Assembly: GCF_000521605.1 (NCBI RefSeq)
Contig: NZ_CP006942.1
Location: forward strand, 310,001-374,000
Reading direction: 5' to 3'
DNA: 64,000 nt
From: Mannheimia sp. USDA-ARS-USMARC-1261
Lineage (GTDB): Bacteria > Pseudomonadota > Gammaproteobacteria > Enterobacterales > Pasteurellaceae
The notes under the pieces were generated by a model. The model was not told where the DNA came from. It made no database searches and saw only the letters and a program-made list of their open reading frames with translations. The translations under genes were made by a program, and so were the position numbers. Positions 18,174-27,437 of the stretch are shown piece by piece (the first letter of the stretch is position 1; the number at the start of each line of letters is the position of its first letter).

Positions 18174-19508
18174 ATGTCCGAATTAATGACCTTTGAGGAG
18201 CTTGATTTAAGCCCCCAACTTCTAAAAGCCTTAGTAAAAAAGGGCTACAGCCGCCCAACAGCAATTCAACAAGCCACTATTCCAGCTGCCCTTGAAGGGC
18301 GTGATTTACTGGGTTCTGCTCCAACAGGCACAGGGAAAACTGCAGCATTCTTACTGCCGGCGATTCAACATTTATTAGACTACCCACGCCGTAAACCGGG
18401 AGCTCCACGTATTTTGGTACTTACACCTACTCGAGAGCTGGCAATGCAAGTGGCGGAGCAAGCAGAAGCGCTGGCACAATTTACCAACTTAAGTATTGCG
18501 ACCATTACAGGTGGAGTGGCGTATCAAAATCACGGCGAAGTCTTTAACAGTAATCAAGATATTGTGGTAGCAACACCGGGTCGTTTGATGCAATATATCA
18601 AAGAAGAAAACTTTGATTGCCGAGCGGTTGAAGTGCTGATTTTTGACGAAGCAGACCGAATGTTACAAATGGGCTTTGGGCAAGATGCAGAGAAAATTGC
18701 GGCAGAAACCCGTTGGCGTAAACATACTTGGTTATTCTCAGCCACTCTTGAAGGGGAGTTGTTAGAGGATTTCTCTGAGCGATTATTAAATGACCCAATA
18801 AAAGTAGATGCAGAGCCAAGCCGCCGTGAGCGTAAGAAAATCCAACAATGGTATTATCACGCTGATAACGTGGAGCATAAAACCAAATTGTTGGCTCGCC
18901 TTATCGGAGAATTTTCAGTGGAAAAAGCAATTGTGTTCGTTCGTCGCCGTGAAGATGTGCGAGAGCTAAGCGATACACTTCGCAAACGTGGTTTGCGTTC
19001 TACTTACCTTGAAGGCGAAATGGCACAAACCCAACGTAATCAGGCGATTACCCGCTTAAAAGAGGGCGTTGTGAATGTTCTTGTTGCGACCGATGTGGCG
19101 GCTCGTGGTATCGACATTGACGATGTGGATTTCGTGATCAACTACGATTTGCCATATAGTGCCGACACTTACCTCCACCGCATCGGGCGAACTGCTCGTG
19201 CAGGCAAAAAAGGCTCAGCAGTTTCGCTAGTAGAAGCTCACGATTACAAGCTGCTCGGTAAAATCAAGCGTTATACGGAAGAAGCATTAAAGCCGCGTAT
19301 TATCGAAGGCTTAGAACCTCGCACCAAAGCCCCGAAAGATGGCGAGTTGAATGTAACGAGCAAAAAAGAAAAAGCCCGCATTAAAAAGAAAAAAGAGGTG
19401 AAAAAAGAAGCGGCGAAGCAAAAAGTAAAAGTTCGCCATAAAGACACCAAAAATATCGGTAAACGCCGCAAGCCAAGCAGTGCATCGGCAGCGGTTAAAC
19501 AGGCATAA
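18174..19508 (+). CDS. srmB: DEAD-box RNA helicase SrmB
   Basis: ATP-dependent RNA helicase acting early in 50S subunit assembly. The 444 residues show all family motifs: Q motif (YSRPTAIQQATIP), motif I APTGTGKT, Ia PTRELA, GG, Ib TPGR, II DEAD, III SAT (FSATLEG), then in the second RecA domain VATDVAARGIDI and HRIGRTARAG. A lysine-rich tail (about 390-444, ending with RHKDTKNIGKRRKPSSAS) binds RNA and matches SrmB rather than RhlE or DeaD. It is monocistronic; the inverted uptake signals at 19513-19570 follow. Confidence 0.95.
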   Translation: MSELMTFEELDLSPQLLKALVKKGYSRPTAIQQATIPAALEGRDLLGSAPTGTGKTAAFLLPAIQHLLDYPRRKPGAPRILVLTPTRELAMQVAEQAEALAQFTNLSIATITGGVAYQNHGEVFNSNQDIVVATPGRLMQYIKEENFDCRAVEVLIFDEADRMLQMGFGQDAEKIAAETRWRKHTWLFSATLEGELLEDFSERLLNDPIKVDAEPSRRERKKIQQWYYHADNVEHKTKLLARLIGEFSVEKAIVFVRRREDVRELSDTLRKRGLRSTYLEGEMAQTQRNQAITRLKEGVVNVLVATDVAARGIDIDDVDFVINYDLPYSADTYLHRIGRTARAGKKGSAVSLVEAHDYKLLGKIKRYTEEALKPRIIEGLEPRTKAPKDGELNVTSKKEKARIKKKKEVKKEAAKQKVKVRHKDTKNIGKRRKPSSASAAVKQA

Positions 19509-19512
19509 TGAT

Positions 19513-19570
19513 ACAAGCGGTTATTTTCTGAAGATTTTTTACAAAAAATTGATCAAAAATAACCGCTTGT
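19513..19570. terminator. Terminator of paired inverted uptake signals (srmB/yfcZ)
   Basis: ACAAGCGGTTATTTT (19513-19527) pairs perfectly over 15 bp with AAAATAACCGCTTGT (19556-19570). The loop is about 28 bases, with T's following on the plus side. It serves both convergent genes. Confidence 0.75.
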
Positions 19571-19577
19571 TTTATAT

Positions 19578-19871
19578 CTACCTTACTGCCATTTGAAATA
19601 AAATCACTTCCGCTTGGCAGCTAAAGGTTATCCACATTTTCATCAGAAAACCTTCTGCAATTTGTGTGATTTCACTTTGAATTTCACAAGGTTCGGTTTC
19701 TACCGATTTTGCTTTTTGTGTGAAAAATTCGACCGCTTGTTGAGCGATTTCTTCACTGTCATAAACTGCTTCAAAGGCAATTTGGCGGTCTGCGTTATCT
19801 AACATAGAGTCGCCTTTCAGCTTGCACATATTGTGTGCGTCAGCGGCTTTTTGTTGCATTGTTTTACTCAT
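19578..19871 (-). CDS. yfcZ: YfcZ/YiiS (DUF406) family protein
   Basis: Small cytoplasmic protein of 97 residues in the YfcZ/YiiS family, function unknown. The shared core is TQKAKSVETEPCEIQSEIT in the middle and the C-terminal WITFSCQAEVILFQMAVR, like E. coli YfcZ (FTFACEAEMLIFQLGLR). The stop of the oxidoreductase gene and this start are one base apart, so the two probably form an operon. Confidence 0.85.
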   Translation of the reverse strand: MSKTMQQKAADAHNMCKLKGDSMLDNADRQIAFEAVYDSEEIAQQAVEFFTQKAKSVETEPCEIQSEITQIAEGFLMKMWITFSCQAEVILFQMAVR

Positions 19872-19872
19872 A

Positions 19873-20913
19873 TTACACCCTATCTGAAATCTCTTTTAAC
19901 CAGGTATAAGACTGATGTTGTTTTTGCTCATCGAAAATATAGCTTACTGCCATAATTTCATCAATTTCGATTCTCTCTTTTAACGTTTTGAGTTGTTGTT
20001 CAACACTCTCACGGCTGCCGATAAGTGAACACGCTGTCATTTGACTAACCACGGTTTTCTCTTGGTTGTACAACGCATTTTGTTGAAAAGCAACAGGTCC
20101 GAAATGCGGCACCATCTCAGCTTTCACAAAATTTTCCCAGACCTTTTCGTCAGACTCGACGGGTGGCTGCAAATTGTTCTGAGCGTTGGTTACTACATTT
20201 AAGAAAAACTGGGTTTGAGTAGTAGCAAGCTGTTCCGCCTCTTGATCGGTTTCAGCCACGATTGCATTCACACCTAAAATCACATAAGGTTTATCCAACA
20301 CTTTAGACGGTTTGAAGTTTGAGCGGTAGATTCTCACCGCATCGTCCATAAAACGTGGGGCAAAATGCGAGGCAAAGGCATAAGGTAAGCCACGTTCTGC
20401 GGCTAAATACGCACTTTCGGGGCTAGATCCTAGAATATAAAACGGCACATTTAGCCCTTGTGCAGGGTAGGCAGATACAGGGTTTGTGCCCTCAAAATAG
20501 CCTTTTAGTTCGCTGATTTCATCGGGGAAAGGCAAACTTTGTGCATTACGGCGTAAAGCGGTGGCGGCACGCATATCAGTACCCGGTGCACGCCCAAGCC
20601 CTAGCTCTACACGGTTAGGGTAGAGCGTTTCAAGTGTGCCGTACTGTTCTGCCACAATGTAAGGGCTGTGGTTAGGCAGCATTACGCCACCTGATCCCAC
20701 TCTTAATGTTTCAGTGTGAGAAAGTGCGTGCTGAATGAGTAATTGTGTTGCCGAGCTGGCAAGGTTTTTCATATTATGATGTTCTGCAATCCAATAGCGT
20801 TCAATGCCGATCTTTTCTGCGTGTTTTGCTAATTTCACCATAGAATCAACCGCTTGTTTAGCGGTTTGCCCTTCACGAATAGGCACAAGATTTAGAATGG
20901 ATAATTTTGTCAT
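19873..20913 (-). CDS. LLM-class flavin-dependent oxidoreductase (YhbW-like)
   Basis: Bacterial luciferase-like monooxygenase family, FMN- or F420-type TIM barrel; the substrate cannot be told. The 346 residues begin MTKLSILNLVPIREGQTA and include RYWIAEHHNMKNLASSAT and the LGLGRAPGTD stretch, typical of the YhbW subgroup. The ATG at 20913 is preferred to one at 20925, since GGAAAG is close upstream and the N terminus then fits the family. It is immediately upstream of yfcZ and convergent with nothing; dsbA lies further upstream on the same strand with its own terminator. Confidence 0.85.
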   Translation of the reverse strand: MTKLSILNLVPIREGQTAKQAVDSMVKLAKHAEKIGIERYWIAEHHNMKNLASSATQLLIQHALSHTETLRVGSGGVMLPNHSPYIVAEQYGTLETLYPNRVELGLGRAPGTDMRAATALRRNAQSLPFPDEISELKGYFEGTNPVSAYPAQGLNVPFYILGSSPESAYLAAERGLPYAFASHFAPRFMDDAVRIYRSNFKPSKVLDKPYVILGVNAIVAETDQEAEQLATTQTQFFLNVVTNAQNNLQPPVESDEKVWENFVKAEMVPHFGPVAFQQNALYNQEKTVVSQMTACSLIGSRESVEQQLKTLKERIEIDEIMAVSYIFDEQKQHQSYTWLKEISDRV

Positions 20914-20949
20914 AAGGCTTTCCAATTGAATGAGAGTGTAAAATAAAAA

Positions 20950-20980
20950 AATGCCGAATAGGATTTACCTACTCAGCATT
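20950..20980 (-). terminator. Intrinsic terminator of dsbA
   Basis: On the minus strand AATGCTGAGTAGG pairs with CCTATTCGGCATT (two G-U pairs), followed by TTTTTTATTTT. Confidence 0.75.
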
Positions 20981-21009
20981 GTAAAACCATACTCTCAATA
21001 TGGGGACAA

Positions 21010-21648
21010 TTATTTTTTACTCAAGAAGATAATTGCATCAACATAACGTTGAATGAAATCATTCGTTGATGAAGAATCTGCAAAGCCTTCTAAATTCAAT
21101 TGGTATTGACCATTTACGAAAAATGCAGGCACGCCACGAATTTGGAAGTCTTCCGCTAATTGAACTTGTTTATTCACCAAGCCATTTACGGCAAAGCTGT
21201 TAATGCCGCTATCAAACTGTTCAGCCGTAATACCGTTTGCTAAAAATACCGCACGAATATCGCCCATTGATTTGAATGCATCTTTTTGTGCCCCTTCAAA
21301 TAATGCAGTTTTTACTTTATCTTCAGCTCCTAATGCCATTGCTAATGCCCAAGCACGGGTTAAGTCTTCAGATTGGCGACCTAAGAAATTAACGTGATAT
21401 TGCACTAATTTGGTGTCTTTTGGTAATTTTTCTTTAATTTGGCTTGGGATCTTGTAGCTTAATTCAAAATCATAGCAGTGCGGGCAGTAGAATGAGAAAA
21501 ATTCCACCACTTCTTTTTGAGCCGATGGGGCTTTACGTACCTCAGTATATTCTTTCCCTGCGGTTGGATCAGCGGCGATTGCCGTTGAGTTAAATGCAAA
21601 AAGGGCAGAAAGTGCAACAAAAAACGTTTTTAATGCCAATTTTTTCAT
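21010..21648 (-). CDS. dsbA: Periplasmic thiol:disulfide oxidoreductase DsbA
   Basis: Introduces disulfide bonds into exported proteins; reoxidised by DsbB. The 212 residues include a signal peptide (1-25, cut after AIA), the thioredoxin-fold active site CPHC at 55-58, and the cis-proline loop RGVPAFFVNG at about 174-183. Length and motifs fit the enteric DsbA. The order dsbA/yihD/mobA resembles E. coli (mobBA-yihD-srkA-dsbA), but the kinase gene srkA is missing between yihD and dsbA. Confidence 0.95.
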   Translation of the reverse strand: MKKLALKTFFVALSALFAFNSTAIAADPTAGKEYTEVRKAPSAQKEVVEFFSFYCPHCYDFELSYKIPSQIKEKLPKDTKLVQYHVNFLGRQSEDLTRAWALAMALGAEDKVKTALFEGAQKDAFKSMGDIRAVFLANGITAEQFDSGINSFAVNGLVNKQVQLAEDFQIRGVPAFFVNGQYQLNLEGFADSSSTNDFIQRYVDAIIFLSKK

Positions 21649-21711
21649 AATGATTCCTTCAAAAAATGTTGATAAATATAAGTGCTAAACCAGCTAACGG
21701 ATAAGACAACC

Positions 21712-21981
21712 TTAATCGTTTAAAATTCCACGTGCACGCAATAAAGCGGTTTTAAAGTCATCTTCATAATCTTTTTTTATGCCCGGAATAGGCTCAAGCT
21801 TATCTGCGTTTCGCATTTTTAGCTGATAAATTAAGACCTCATCGCTCAAGGCTTTAAAATTATCAGGCTCGCCTACTTCAATCGAAAGTTGCTGCAAAAT
21901 ATCAATGAGGTGTAAGTCAGGATTTTTACGCCAATGTTCGCCAAGTAACTCTAATAATTCTTCCAAGCGTTTGCATTTCAT
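21712..21981 (-). CDS. yihD: YihD family (DUF1040) protein
   Basis: 89-residue cytoplasmic protein of unknown function. It aligns over its length with E. coli YihD: MKCKRLEELLELL at the start and PGIKKDYEDDFKTALLRARG near the end. It is divergent from mobAB and upstream of dsbA, a neighbourhood conserved in enterics. Confidence 0.9.
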   Translation of the reverse strand: MKCKRLEELLELLGEHWRKNPDLHLIDILQQLSIEVGEPDNFKALSDEVLIYQLKMRNADKLEPIPGIKKDYEDDFKTALLRARGILND

Positions 21982-22068
21982 TGTTTGCCCCTTAAAAAAT
22001 CTTGTTGGAAATTAAGCGAAATAATATACTTTTGCTTTAGTTTTTGCAAAATTTTAAGGGATAAAGCT

Positions 22069-23151
22069 GTGAGTAAAATAATAGAAGAACGTATTTCAGC
22101 CGTGATTTTAGCCGGCGGTTTGGCTCGCCGAATGAATGGCGTGGAAAAAGGGTTGCAACTTTTTGATGGAAAACCGCTTATTTCACACATTTTAACCCGT
22201 CTTTCCCCACAAGTTAGCGACATTTGGCTGAATATAAACCGTTCTATTGAGCAATATCAGCAACTTTATCCTACAATCCCTTATTACCAAGATAGTCTGC
22301 CCGATTTTCAAGGTCCGCTAAGCGGAATGCTATCAGGCTTAGAGAGAATTGACAGCGACTATGTGCTCTTTGTGCCTTGTGATACACCTTTTATTCCAAC
22401 GAAGTTATTGCAAAAATTACACATTGCCTTACGTATTAACAACGCTCAAATTGCCTATGTTCACGATGGCGAGCGACCACACCCAACATTTGCATTGGTT
22501 CATCATTCGGTAAAAGAGGAATTGAGCCACTATTTAGCTTCAGGCGAACGCCGTCTGCTTTGGTTTTTCCAATCACAAAAAAGTGTGGTGGTGGATTTTT
22601 CTGAACAAAAATCCGCATTCACGAACGTGAATACATTGGAAGATTTAAACCGAGTAAGCCAATTTCCGGTGAAAACCCTTGCGATTACAGGCTACAGCGG
22701 CACGGGCAAAACTACCTTATTGGAAAAATTAATCCCAAAATTGACCGCTTGTGGCATTCGGGTTGGCTTGATTAAGCACTCCCACCATAATGTTGATGTG
22801 GATAAAAAAGGCAAAGACAGCCACCGCTTGCGTGAAGCAGGAGCAAATCCGACAATGATTGTGTGCGATGAACGTTGGGCGTTAATGACAGAAACCAAAC
22901 AAGCGGTCGAATTTTCTCAATTAATTGCAAAATTCAATCCGCAAGAGATCGATCTTGTTTTCGTGGAAGGCTTTAAACACGAAACTTTGCCGAAAATTCA
23001 GCTCCATCGCAAAGAGATTGAAAAGCCATTGCCGGAGCTTGATAAGTGGACGATTGCTACCGCAACAGATTATTTTCTTGAGCGAGAGAATTTACTTGAT
23101 ATTAATGATGTGGAACAAATTACTGAATTTATAAGAGGGTGGATTAGATAA
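22069..23151 (+). CDS. mobA: Fused molybdenum cofactor guanylyltransferase MobA and GTP-binding adaptor MobB
   Basis: Attaches GMP to molybdopterin, giving the bis-MGD cofactor of DMSO, TMAO and nitrate reductases. The 360 residues hold MobA (about 1-195; nucleotide motif VILAGGLARRMNGVEKGL and the acidic VPCDTPF) followed directly by MobB (about 200-360; Walker A ITGYSGTGKTTLLEKL and IKHSHHNVDVDKKGKDS). In E. coli these are separate adjacent genes. The start is GTG at 22069 with AAGGGA upstream. In-frame codons back to 21985 are rejected because they have no ribosome site and a hydrophobic non-family sequence. Confidence 0.93.
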   Translation: MSKIIEERISAVILAGGLARRMNGVEKGLQLFDGKPLISHILTRLSPQVSDIWLNINRSIEQYQQLYPTIPYYQDSLPDFQGPLSGMLSGLERIDSDYVLFVPCDTPFIPTKLLQKLHIALRINNAQIAYVHDGERPHPTFALVHHSVKEELSHYLASGERRLLWFFQSQKSVVVDFSEQKSAFTNVNTLEDLNRVSQFPVKTLAITGYSGTGKTTLLEKLIPKLTACGIRVGLIKHSHHNVDVDKKGKDSHRLREAGANPTMIVCDERWALMTETKQAVEFSQLIAKFNPQEIDLVFVEGFKHETLPKIQLHRKEIEKPLPELDKWTIATATDYFLERENLLDINDVEQITEFIRGWIR

Positions 23152-23155
23152 AACT

Positions 23156-23178
23156 AAGGCGAACTTGATGTTCGCCTT
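23156..23178. terminator. Bidirectional terminator between mobAB and fbp
   Basis: AAGGCGAAC (23156-23164) pairs with GTTCGCCTT (23170-23178), loop TTGAT, then TTTG. Confidence 0.75.
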
Positions 23179-23195
23179 TTGTTTCAGAGAGCGTT

Positions 23196-24200
23196 TTATT
23201 TTGCAAATTCTTGCATAAATTCGCCCGCTTGTTTCACCATTGAGCTTGAGCCAACAAAGAATGGCACACGTTGGTGTAACTCAGTTGGTTTAATATCCAA
23301 AATCGGATTAAAGCCGTCAGTTGCCATTCCACCTGCTTGTTCCGCTAAGAAGGCGATTGGGTTGCATTCATAGAGTAAACGTAATTTGCCTTTCGGGTAA
23401 ACGGTTGAAGTTGGATAAATGTAGATCCCGCCTTTTAATAAATTGCGGTGGAAGTCAGATACTAACGAGCCGATATAACGTGATGAATATGGGCGTTTAG
23501 TGGCTTCGTCCGTTTCTTGGCAATATTTAATAAAGCGTTTTACCCCTTGAGGGAAGGTTACATATTGCCCTTCGTTGATGGAGTAATATTTTCCTTCTGT
23601 CGGCGTTTTGAGATCGGGGTGAGAAAGAATAAATAAGCCGAGTGATGGATCGTAAGTAAAGCCATTCACGCCATTACCTGTGGTGTAAACCAACATTGTT
23701 GATGAGCCATAAGTAACATAACCGGCAGCAACTTGTTTACGCCCTTCTTGCAAGAAATCTTCTTTGGTTACAGGCGTACCAATTGGCGAAACACGGCGGT
23801 AGATCGAGAAGATCGTACCAACAGATACATTCACTTCAATGTTAGACGAACCATCAAGCGGATCCGTCATTAAAATATATTTTGCGTTGCGACCACGTTC
23901 CGTGTCAAATGCAACAAAGTCATCATCTTCTTCTGAAGCGAAACCTGCTACGTCCTCACGGGCTAATAAGGCTTTTTTCATTGTTTCATTTGCGAAAACA
24001 TCAAGCTTCATTTGAGCTTCGCCTTGCACGTTTTCAGAGCCTGCTGTGCCTAAAATATCTTGGCTTAAGCCCGCACGGTTAATTTCACGATGAATAATTT
24101 TTGCAGCTAAACGAATTGATGACAAAATACCACTTAATTCACCTTTCGCTCCAGGGTATTCGGCTTGTTTTTCAATAATAAATTCGCCGAGCGTTTTCAT
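23196..24200 (-). CDS. fbp: Fructose-1,6-bisphosphatase class I
   Basis: Key gluconeogenic phosphatase producing fructose 6-phosphate; magnesium-dependent and AMP-regulated in the class. The 334 residues begin [20 protein letters not shown] and contain the metal/phosphate signature [21 protein letters not shown] at about 113 and the sugar-binding segment [20 protein letters not shown]. The ATG has AGGAGA close upstream. A consensus CRP site (24279-24294) lies in the divergent region shared with yeaD, consistent with control by carbon status. Confidence 0.97.
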   Translation of the reverse strand: MKTLGEFIIEKQAEYPGAKGELSGILSSIRLAAKIIHREINRAGLSQDILGTAGSENVQGEAQMKLDVFANETMKKALLAREDVAGFASEEDDDFVAFDTERGRNAKYILMTDPLDGSSNIEVNVSVGTIFSIYRRVSPIGTPVTKEDFLQEGRKQVAAGYVTYGSSTMLVYTTGNGVNGFTYDPSLGLFILSHPDLKTPTEGKYYSINEGQYVTFPQGVKRFIKYCQETDEATKRPYSSRYIGSLVSDFHRNLLKGGIYIYPTSTVYPKGKLRLLYECNPIAFLAEQAGGMATDGFNPILDIKPTELHQRVPFFVGSSSMVKQAGEFMQEFAK

Positions 24201-24278
24201 AGTTTTCTCCTTATCTATGTTAGAATATTAACTATTATAACGACTACCTAAAAGAGGTAGAAAATTAATGCTTAGTTT

Positions 24279-24294
24279 TGTGATCTCATTCACA
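24279..24294. promoter_or_regulatory. Consensus CRP site between fbp and yeaD
   Basis: TGTGA-TCTCAT-TCACA: both half sites are perfect, with the 6-base spacer of CRP. The centre is about 87 bases before the fbp start and 61 before the yeaD start, so it could serve either gene. Confidence 0.85.
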
Positions 24295-24347
24295 TTTTTG
24301 TTGCTTTTCAATCATTTCACTCATTTCACTCATCAAAGGAATATATT

Positions 24348-25121
24348 ATGAACTTGAGCAATGAATTAAAATTAACCAAATATAATGAATTAGACGTGCT
24401 GGAAGTAAATCATAGTAAAGTCAAAGCCAAAATTGCATTACAAGGAGCACAATTACTAAGTTGGCAGCCACATAATGCAAAGCAAGATGTATTGTGGTTA
24501 AGTGAGATTGAGCCTTTTAAAGTAGGCACGGCTATTCGGGGCGGTGTGCCGATTTGTTACCCTTGGTTTGGACCGGTAAAAGAACCTGCTCACGGTACGG
24601 CACGTATTCGAGAGTGGAATTTAGTTGAACATTCTTGTTCTAGTGAAAACGTTCGTTTAGTGTTCACTTTAGCACAGGAAGCCAGAATGGAGATGATTTT
24701 AGGCGAAACTTGCGAGCTACACTTTACCCATTTAGCCCAAGAGCCGGCACAGCTTGCATTACATACTTATTTTAATGTGGGCGATATTGAAAAAGTGGAA
24801 GTGCAAGGTTTGCCAATCCGTTGTTTTGATAAATTAACTAATCAAAACGTTGAAGTGCCGTCTCCTCGCCGGATAGATCAAAACATAGACTGTATTTATG
24901 CGGCGAACCCAACGAATATCATTCAAGATTTCGCTTACCAAAGAGCCATTGTGATTGAACATCGTAATGCAACAGAAACGGTTTTATGGAACCCTTGGCA
25001 TAAGCCAACAGGCAGAATGAGCGAAAATGCTTATCAGAAAATGGTTTGTGTTGAAACTGCTCGTTTGAACACTTTACTCCAGCCACAGGAAGTCGTGAGT
25101 GTCAAAATTGCGGTTCAATAA
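24348..25121 (+). CDS. yeaD: D-hexose-6-phosphate mutarotase (YeaD family)
   Basis: Aldose-1-epimerase-like enzyme that interconverts alpha and beta anomers of hexose 6-phosphates. The 257 residues show the family pattern: GAQLLSWQP near residue 33, IRGGVPICYPWFGPVK at about 63-78, HTYFNVGDIEKVEVQGL (catalytic-type histidine) and the late VCVETARLNTLLQP. It lies across a divergent CRP site from fbp, fitting a role in hexose phosphate metabolism. Confidence 0.9.
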   Translation: MNLSNELKLTKYNELDVLEVNHSKVKAKIALQGAQLLSWQPHNAKQDVLWLSEIEPFKVGTAIRGGVPICYPWFGPVKEPAHGTARIREWNLVEHSCSSENVRLVFTLAQEARMEMILGETCELHFTHLAQEPAQLALHTYFNVGDIEKVEVQGLPIRCFDKLTNQNVEVPSPRRIDQNIDCIYAANPTNIIQDFAYQRAIVIEHRNATETVLWNPWHKPTGRMSENAYQKMVCVETARLNTLLQPQEVVSVKIAVQ

Positions 25122-25122
25122 A

Positions 25123-25175
25123 TTTACAAGCGGTTGTTTTTAGTAAAAAATTTACCAAAAACAACCGCTTGTAAA
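25123..25175 (+). terminator. Terminator-like stem of paired inverted uptake signals (yeaD)
   Basis: A perfect 19-bp stem, 25123-25141 with 25157-25175, each arm carrying ACAAGCGGTTG or its complement, with a 15-base loop. It separates yeaD from fabH. Confidence 0.7.
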
Positions 25176-25247
25176 GTCTATAAATTTCTTTATTTTCAAG
25201 CTATAATAACGGATTACTATTTTAATCGATTGAGAATAATCAAAAAT

Positions 25248-26198
25248 ATGAACAGCAAAATTTTAGCAACGGGAAGTTATTTACCAAGTCAGGTGCGTAC
25301 CAATGCTGATTTAGAAAAAATGGTGGACACCTCTGATGAATGGATTGTTACTCGCTCGGGCATTCGTGAACGCCGTATTGCAAGAGCTGATGAAACCGTT
25401 GCTACAATGGGAGCAAAAGCGGCTCAACAAGCCTTAGAAATGGCAAAAATTGACGCTAATGAAATTGGTTTAATCGTGGTTGGCACAACTACCAATTCCC
25501 ACGCTTATCCAAGTGCGGCTTGCCAAATTCAAGGCTTGCTCAATATTCAAGATGCTATTGCATTTGATGTGGCAGCTGCTTGCACGGGCTTTGTGTATGC
25601 GTTAAGTGTTGCCGATCAATTTGTGCGTAACGGGCAAGTGAAAAAAGCGTTAGTGATTGGTTCAGACATCAACTCCAGAATGTTAGACGAAACTGACCGC
25701 AGTACAGTTGTGTTATTTGGCGATGGAGCGGGTGCAGTTATTTTAGAAGCCAGCGAGGAGCAAGGGATTATTTCAACGCACTTACACGCTTCGCCGGATT
25801 TGGACAATAATCTTACCTTAAAAGGTCAAAAGCGTGGTGAAGAGCGTTCCGGCTTTATTGAAATGCAGGGCAACGCAACTTTCAAAATTGCAGTGAACCA
25901 ACTTTCAAGCGTGGTAGAAGAAACGTTAGAAGCAAATAATTTACAAAAATCAGATCTTGATTGGCTCATTCCACATCAAGCAAATTTACGTATTATCACT
26001 GCAACGGCGAAAAAATTAGAGATGGAAATGGACCAAGTGGTAGTAACCCTTGATAAATATGCCAACACCAGTGCGGCGACGGTGCCGGTAGCTCTTGATG
26101 AAGCGGTACGTGATGGTCGTGTAAAACGTGGTCAATTATTACTTCTCGAGGCTTTCGGCGGCGGCTGGACTTGGGGTTCTGCATTAGTGAAGTTTTAA
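25248..26198 (+). CDS. fabH: 3-oxoacyl-ACP synthase III (FabH)
   Basis: Initiates fatty-acid synthesis by condensing acetyl-CoA with malonyl-ACP. The 316 residues carry the full catalytic triad Cys112 ([10 protein letters not shown]), His243 (IPHQANLRI) and Asn273 ([11 protein letters not shown]), at E. coli-like positions. The ATG at 25248 gives [14 protein letters not shown], the family N terminus; an upstream in-frame extension back to 25134 runs through the uptake-signal stem and is rejected. Unlike E. coli it is not next to plsX or fabD; trmB follows by 9 bases. Confidence 0.96.
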   Translation: MNSKILATGSYLPSQVRTNADLEKMVDTSDEWIVTRSGIRERRIARADETVATMGAKAAQQALEMAKIDANEIGLIVVGTTTNSHAYPSAACQIQGLLNIQDAIAFDVAAACTGFVYALSVADQFVRNGQVKKALVIGSDINSRMLDETDRSTVVLFGDGAGAVILEASEEQGIISTHLHASPDLDNNLTLKGQKRGEERSGFIEMQGNATFKIAVNQLSSVVEETLEANNLQKSDLDWLIPHQANLRIITATAKKLEMEMDQVVVTLDKYANTSAATVPVALDEAVRDGRVKRGQLLLLEAFGGGWTWGSALVKF

Positions 26199-26207
26199 GG
26201 CGAGAAA

Positions 26208-26957
26208 ATGTCAGAAAAACAAACCTTTGCAGATAAAAAACGTAAAACGGTTGAGCAAGCTGAATTTACCGAAGATGGTCGTTATTTAAGAAAAGTGCGT
26301 AGTTTCGTATTGCGTACCGGTCGCTTAAGCGATTATCAACGTGATATGATGAACAACAACTGGGCAAATTTAGGGCTAGATTATCAACCAATCCCCTTTA
26401 ATTTTGAACAGATTTTCGGCAACAATAACCCCATTGTGCTAGAAATTGGTTTTGGAATGGGGAAATCGCTGGTTGAAATGGCGGAACAAAACCCAAATCG
26501 CAATTACATCGGCATAGAAGTTCACACACCGGGTGTTGGAGCTTGTATTGCTTATGCGTTAGAAAAAGGCGTGAAAAATCTGAGAGTGATTTGCCACGAT
26601 GCAACGGAAATTCTGCGAGATAGTGTCGCAGATAGCTCATTAGGTGGTTTACAGCTCTATTTCCCAGACCCTTGGCAGAAAGCAAAACACCACAAACGTC
26701 GTATTGTTCAGCCTGAATTTATCACAAGAGTGATTGAAAAATTAAGCCCAAACGGCTTTATTCATTTTGCAACCGATTGGGAAAATTACTCAGAGCATAT
26801 GCTTGAAGTGTTACGCCAATTTGAGGATAAATTGCAAAATACATCACCGACCAATGATTTTATTCCACGCCCGGATTTTCGCCCTTTAACCAAATTTGAA
26901 GAAAGAGGGCACAAGCTAGGACATGGTGTGTGGGATCTATATTTTGTTAAAAAATAA
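26208..26957 (+). CDS. trmB: tRNA (guanine-46-N7)-methyltransferase
   Basis: SAM-dependent enzyme making m7G46 in the tRNA variable loop. The 249 residues contain the SAM motif [16 protein letters not shown] at about 76-91, [15 protein letters not shown], and [16 protein letters not shown], the TrmB substrate-binding signature. It lies 9 bases behind fabH and upstream of yggL (trmB-yggL order as in E. coli), so it is probably co-transcribed with both. Confidence 0.96.
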   Translation: MSEKQTFADKKRKTVEQAEFTEDGRYLRKVRSFVLRTGRLSDYQRDMMNNNWANLGLDYQPIPFNFEQIFGNNNPIVLEIGFGMGKSLVEMAEQNPNRNYIGIEVHTPGVGACIAYALEKGVKNLRVICHDATEILRDSVADSSLGGLQLYFPDPWQKAKHHKRRIVQPEFITRVIEKLSPNGFIHFATDWENYSEHMLEVLRQFEDKLQNTSPTNDFIPRPDFRPLTKFEERGHKLGHGVWDLYFVKK

Positions 26958-26988
26958 GTAACAGTTTACTTAATAGAGGAGAGAAAAA

Positions 26989-27330
26989 ATGGCAGTTCAA
27001 CGTAATGCTCGTCAGCGTAAAAAAATGCACTTAGGTGAATACCAAGAGTTAGGTTTTTTAATCAAATTTAGTTTTGCTGAAAACACAGGTATCGACCAAA
27101 TCGATGAAACAGTTGATCGTTTCATTGATGAAGTGATCAAACCAAACGGTTTAGCGTTAGAAGCAAACGGCTACTTAAATTGGGAAGGTTTAGTTTGCTT
27201 AGAAAAATTAGGCAAATGTGATGAATCTCACCGTCAATTAGTGAAAACTTGGTTAGAAAACAACGGGTTACAAAATGTACAAGTAAGCGAGTTGTTCGAT
27301 ATTTGGTGGGATTACCCAGCACAAGTTTAA
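26989..27330 (+). CDS. yggL: YggL family 50S ribosome-binding protein
   Basis: DUF469/YggL family; the E. coli protein is reported to bind the 50S subunit. The 113 residues begin AVQRNARQRKKMHLGEYQEL after the start methionine, match the conserved FSFAENTGIDQIDETVDRFIDE segment in their centre, and end in LFDIWWDYPAQV. RBS GAGGAGAG is strong. It follows trmB, as in E. coli. Confidence 0.9.
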   Translation: MAVQRNARQRKKMHLGEYQELGFLIKFSFAENTGIDQIDETVDRFIDEVIKPNGLALEANGYLNWEGLVCLEKLGKCDESHRQLVKTWLENNGLQNVQVSELFDIWWDYPAQV

Positions 27331-27345
27331 TTGATTTACACTGAT

Positions 27346-27403
27346 ACAAGCGGTCATATTTTTCTGAAAATTTGCAAATTTTTTCGTAAAAACGACCGCT
27401 TGT
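27346..27403 (+). terminator. Terminator of paired inverted uptake signals (yggL)
   Basis: ACAAGCGGTC (27346-27355) pairs with GACCGCTTGT (27394-27403), followed by TTTTTTTA. The arms extend with A/T pairs into the loop. Confidence 0.7.
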
Positions 27404-27437
27404 TTTTTTAATTTCAAGTAATAAAAGAGAGAAATAA

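Noticed and set aside
21985-22068. ATG start for mobAB at 21985
   Set aside because: It overlaps the yihD promoter side, has no ribosome site and adds a hydrophobic segment not seen in MobA; GTG at 22069 has AAGGGA.
25134-25247. Longer N terminus for fabH
   Set aside because: It would translate the uptake-signal stem; the conserved start MNSKILATG is at 25248.
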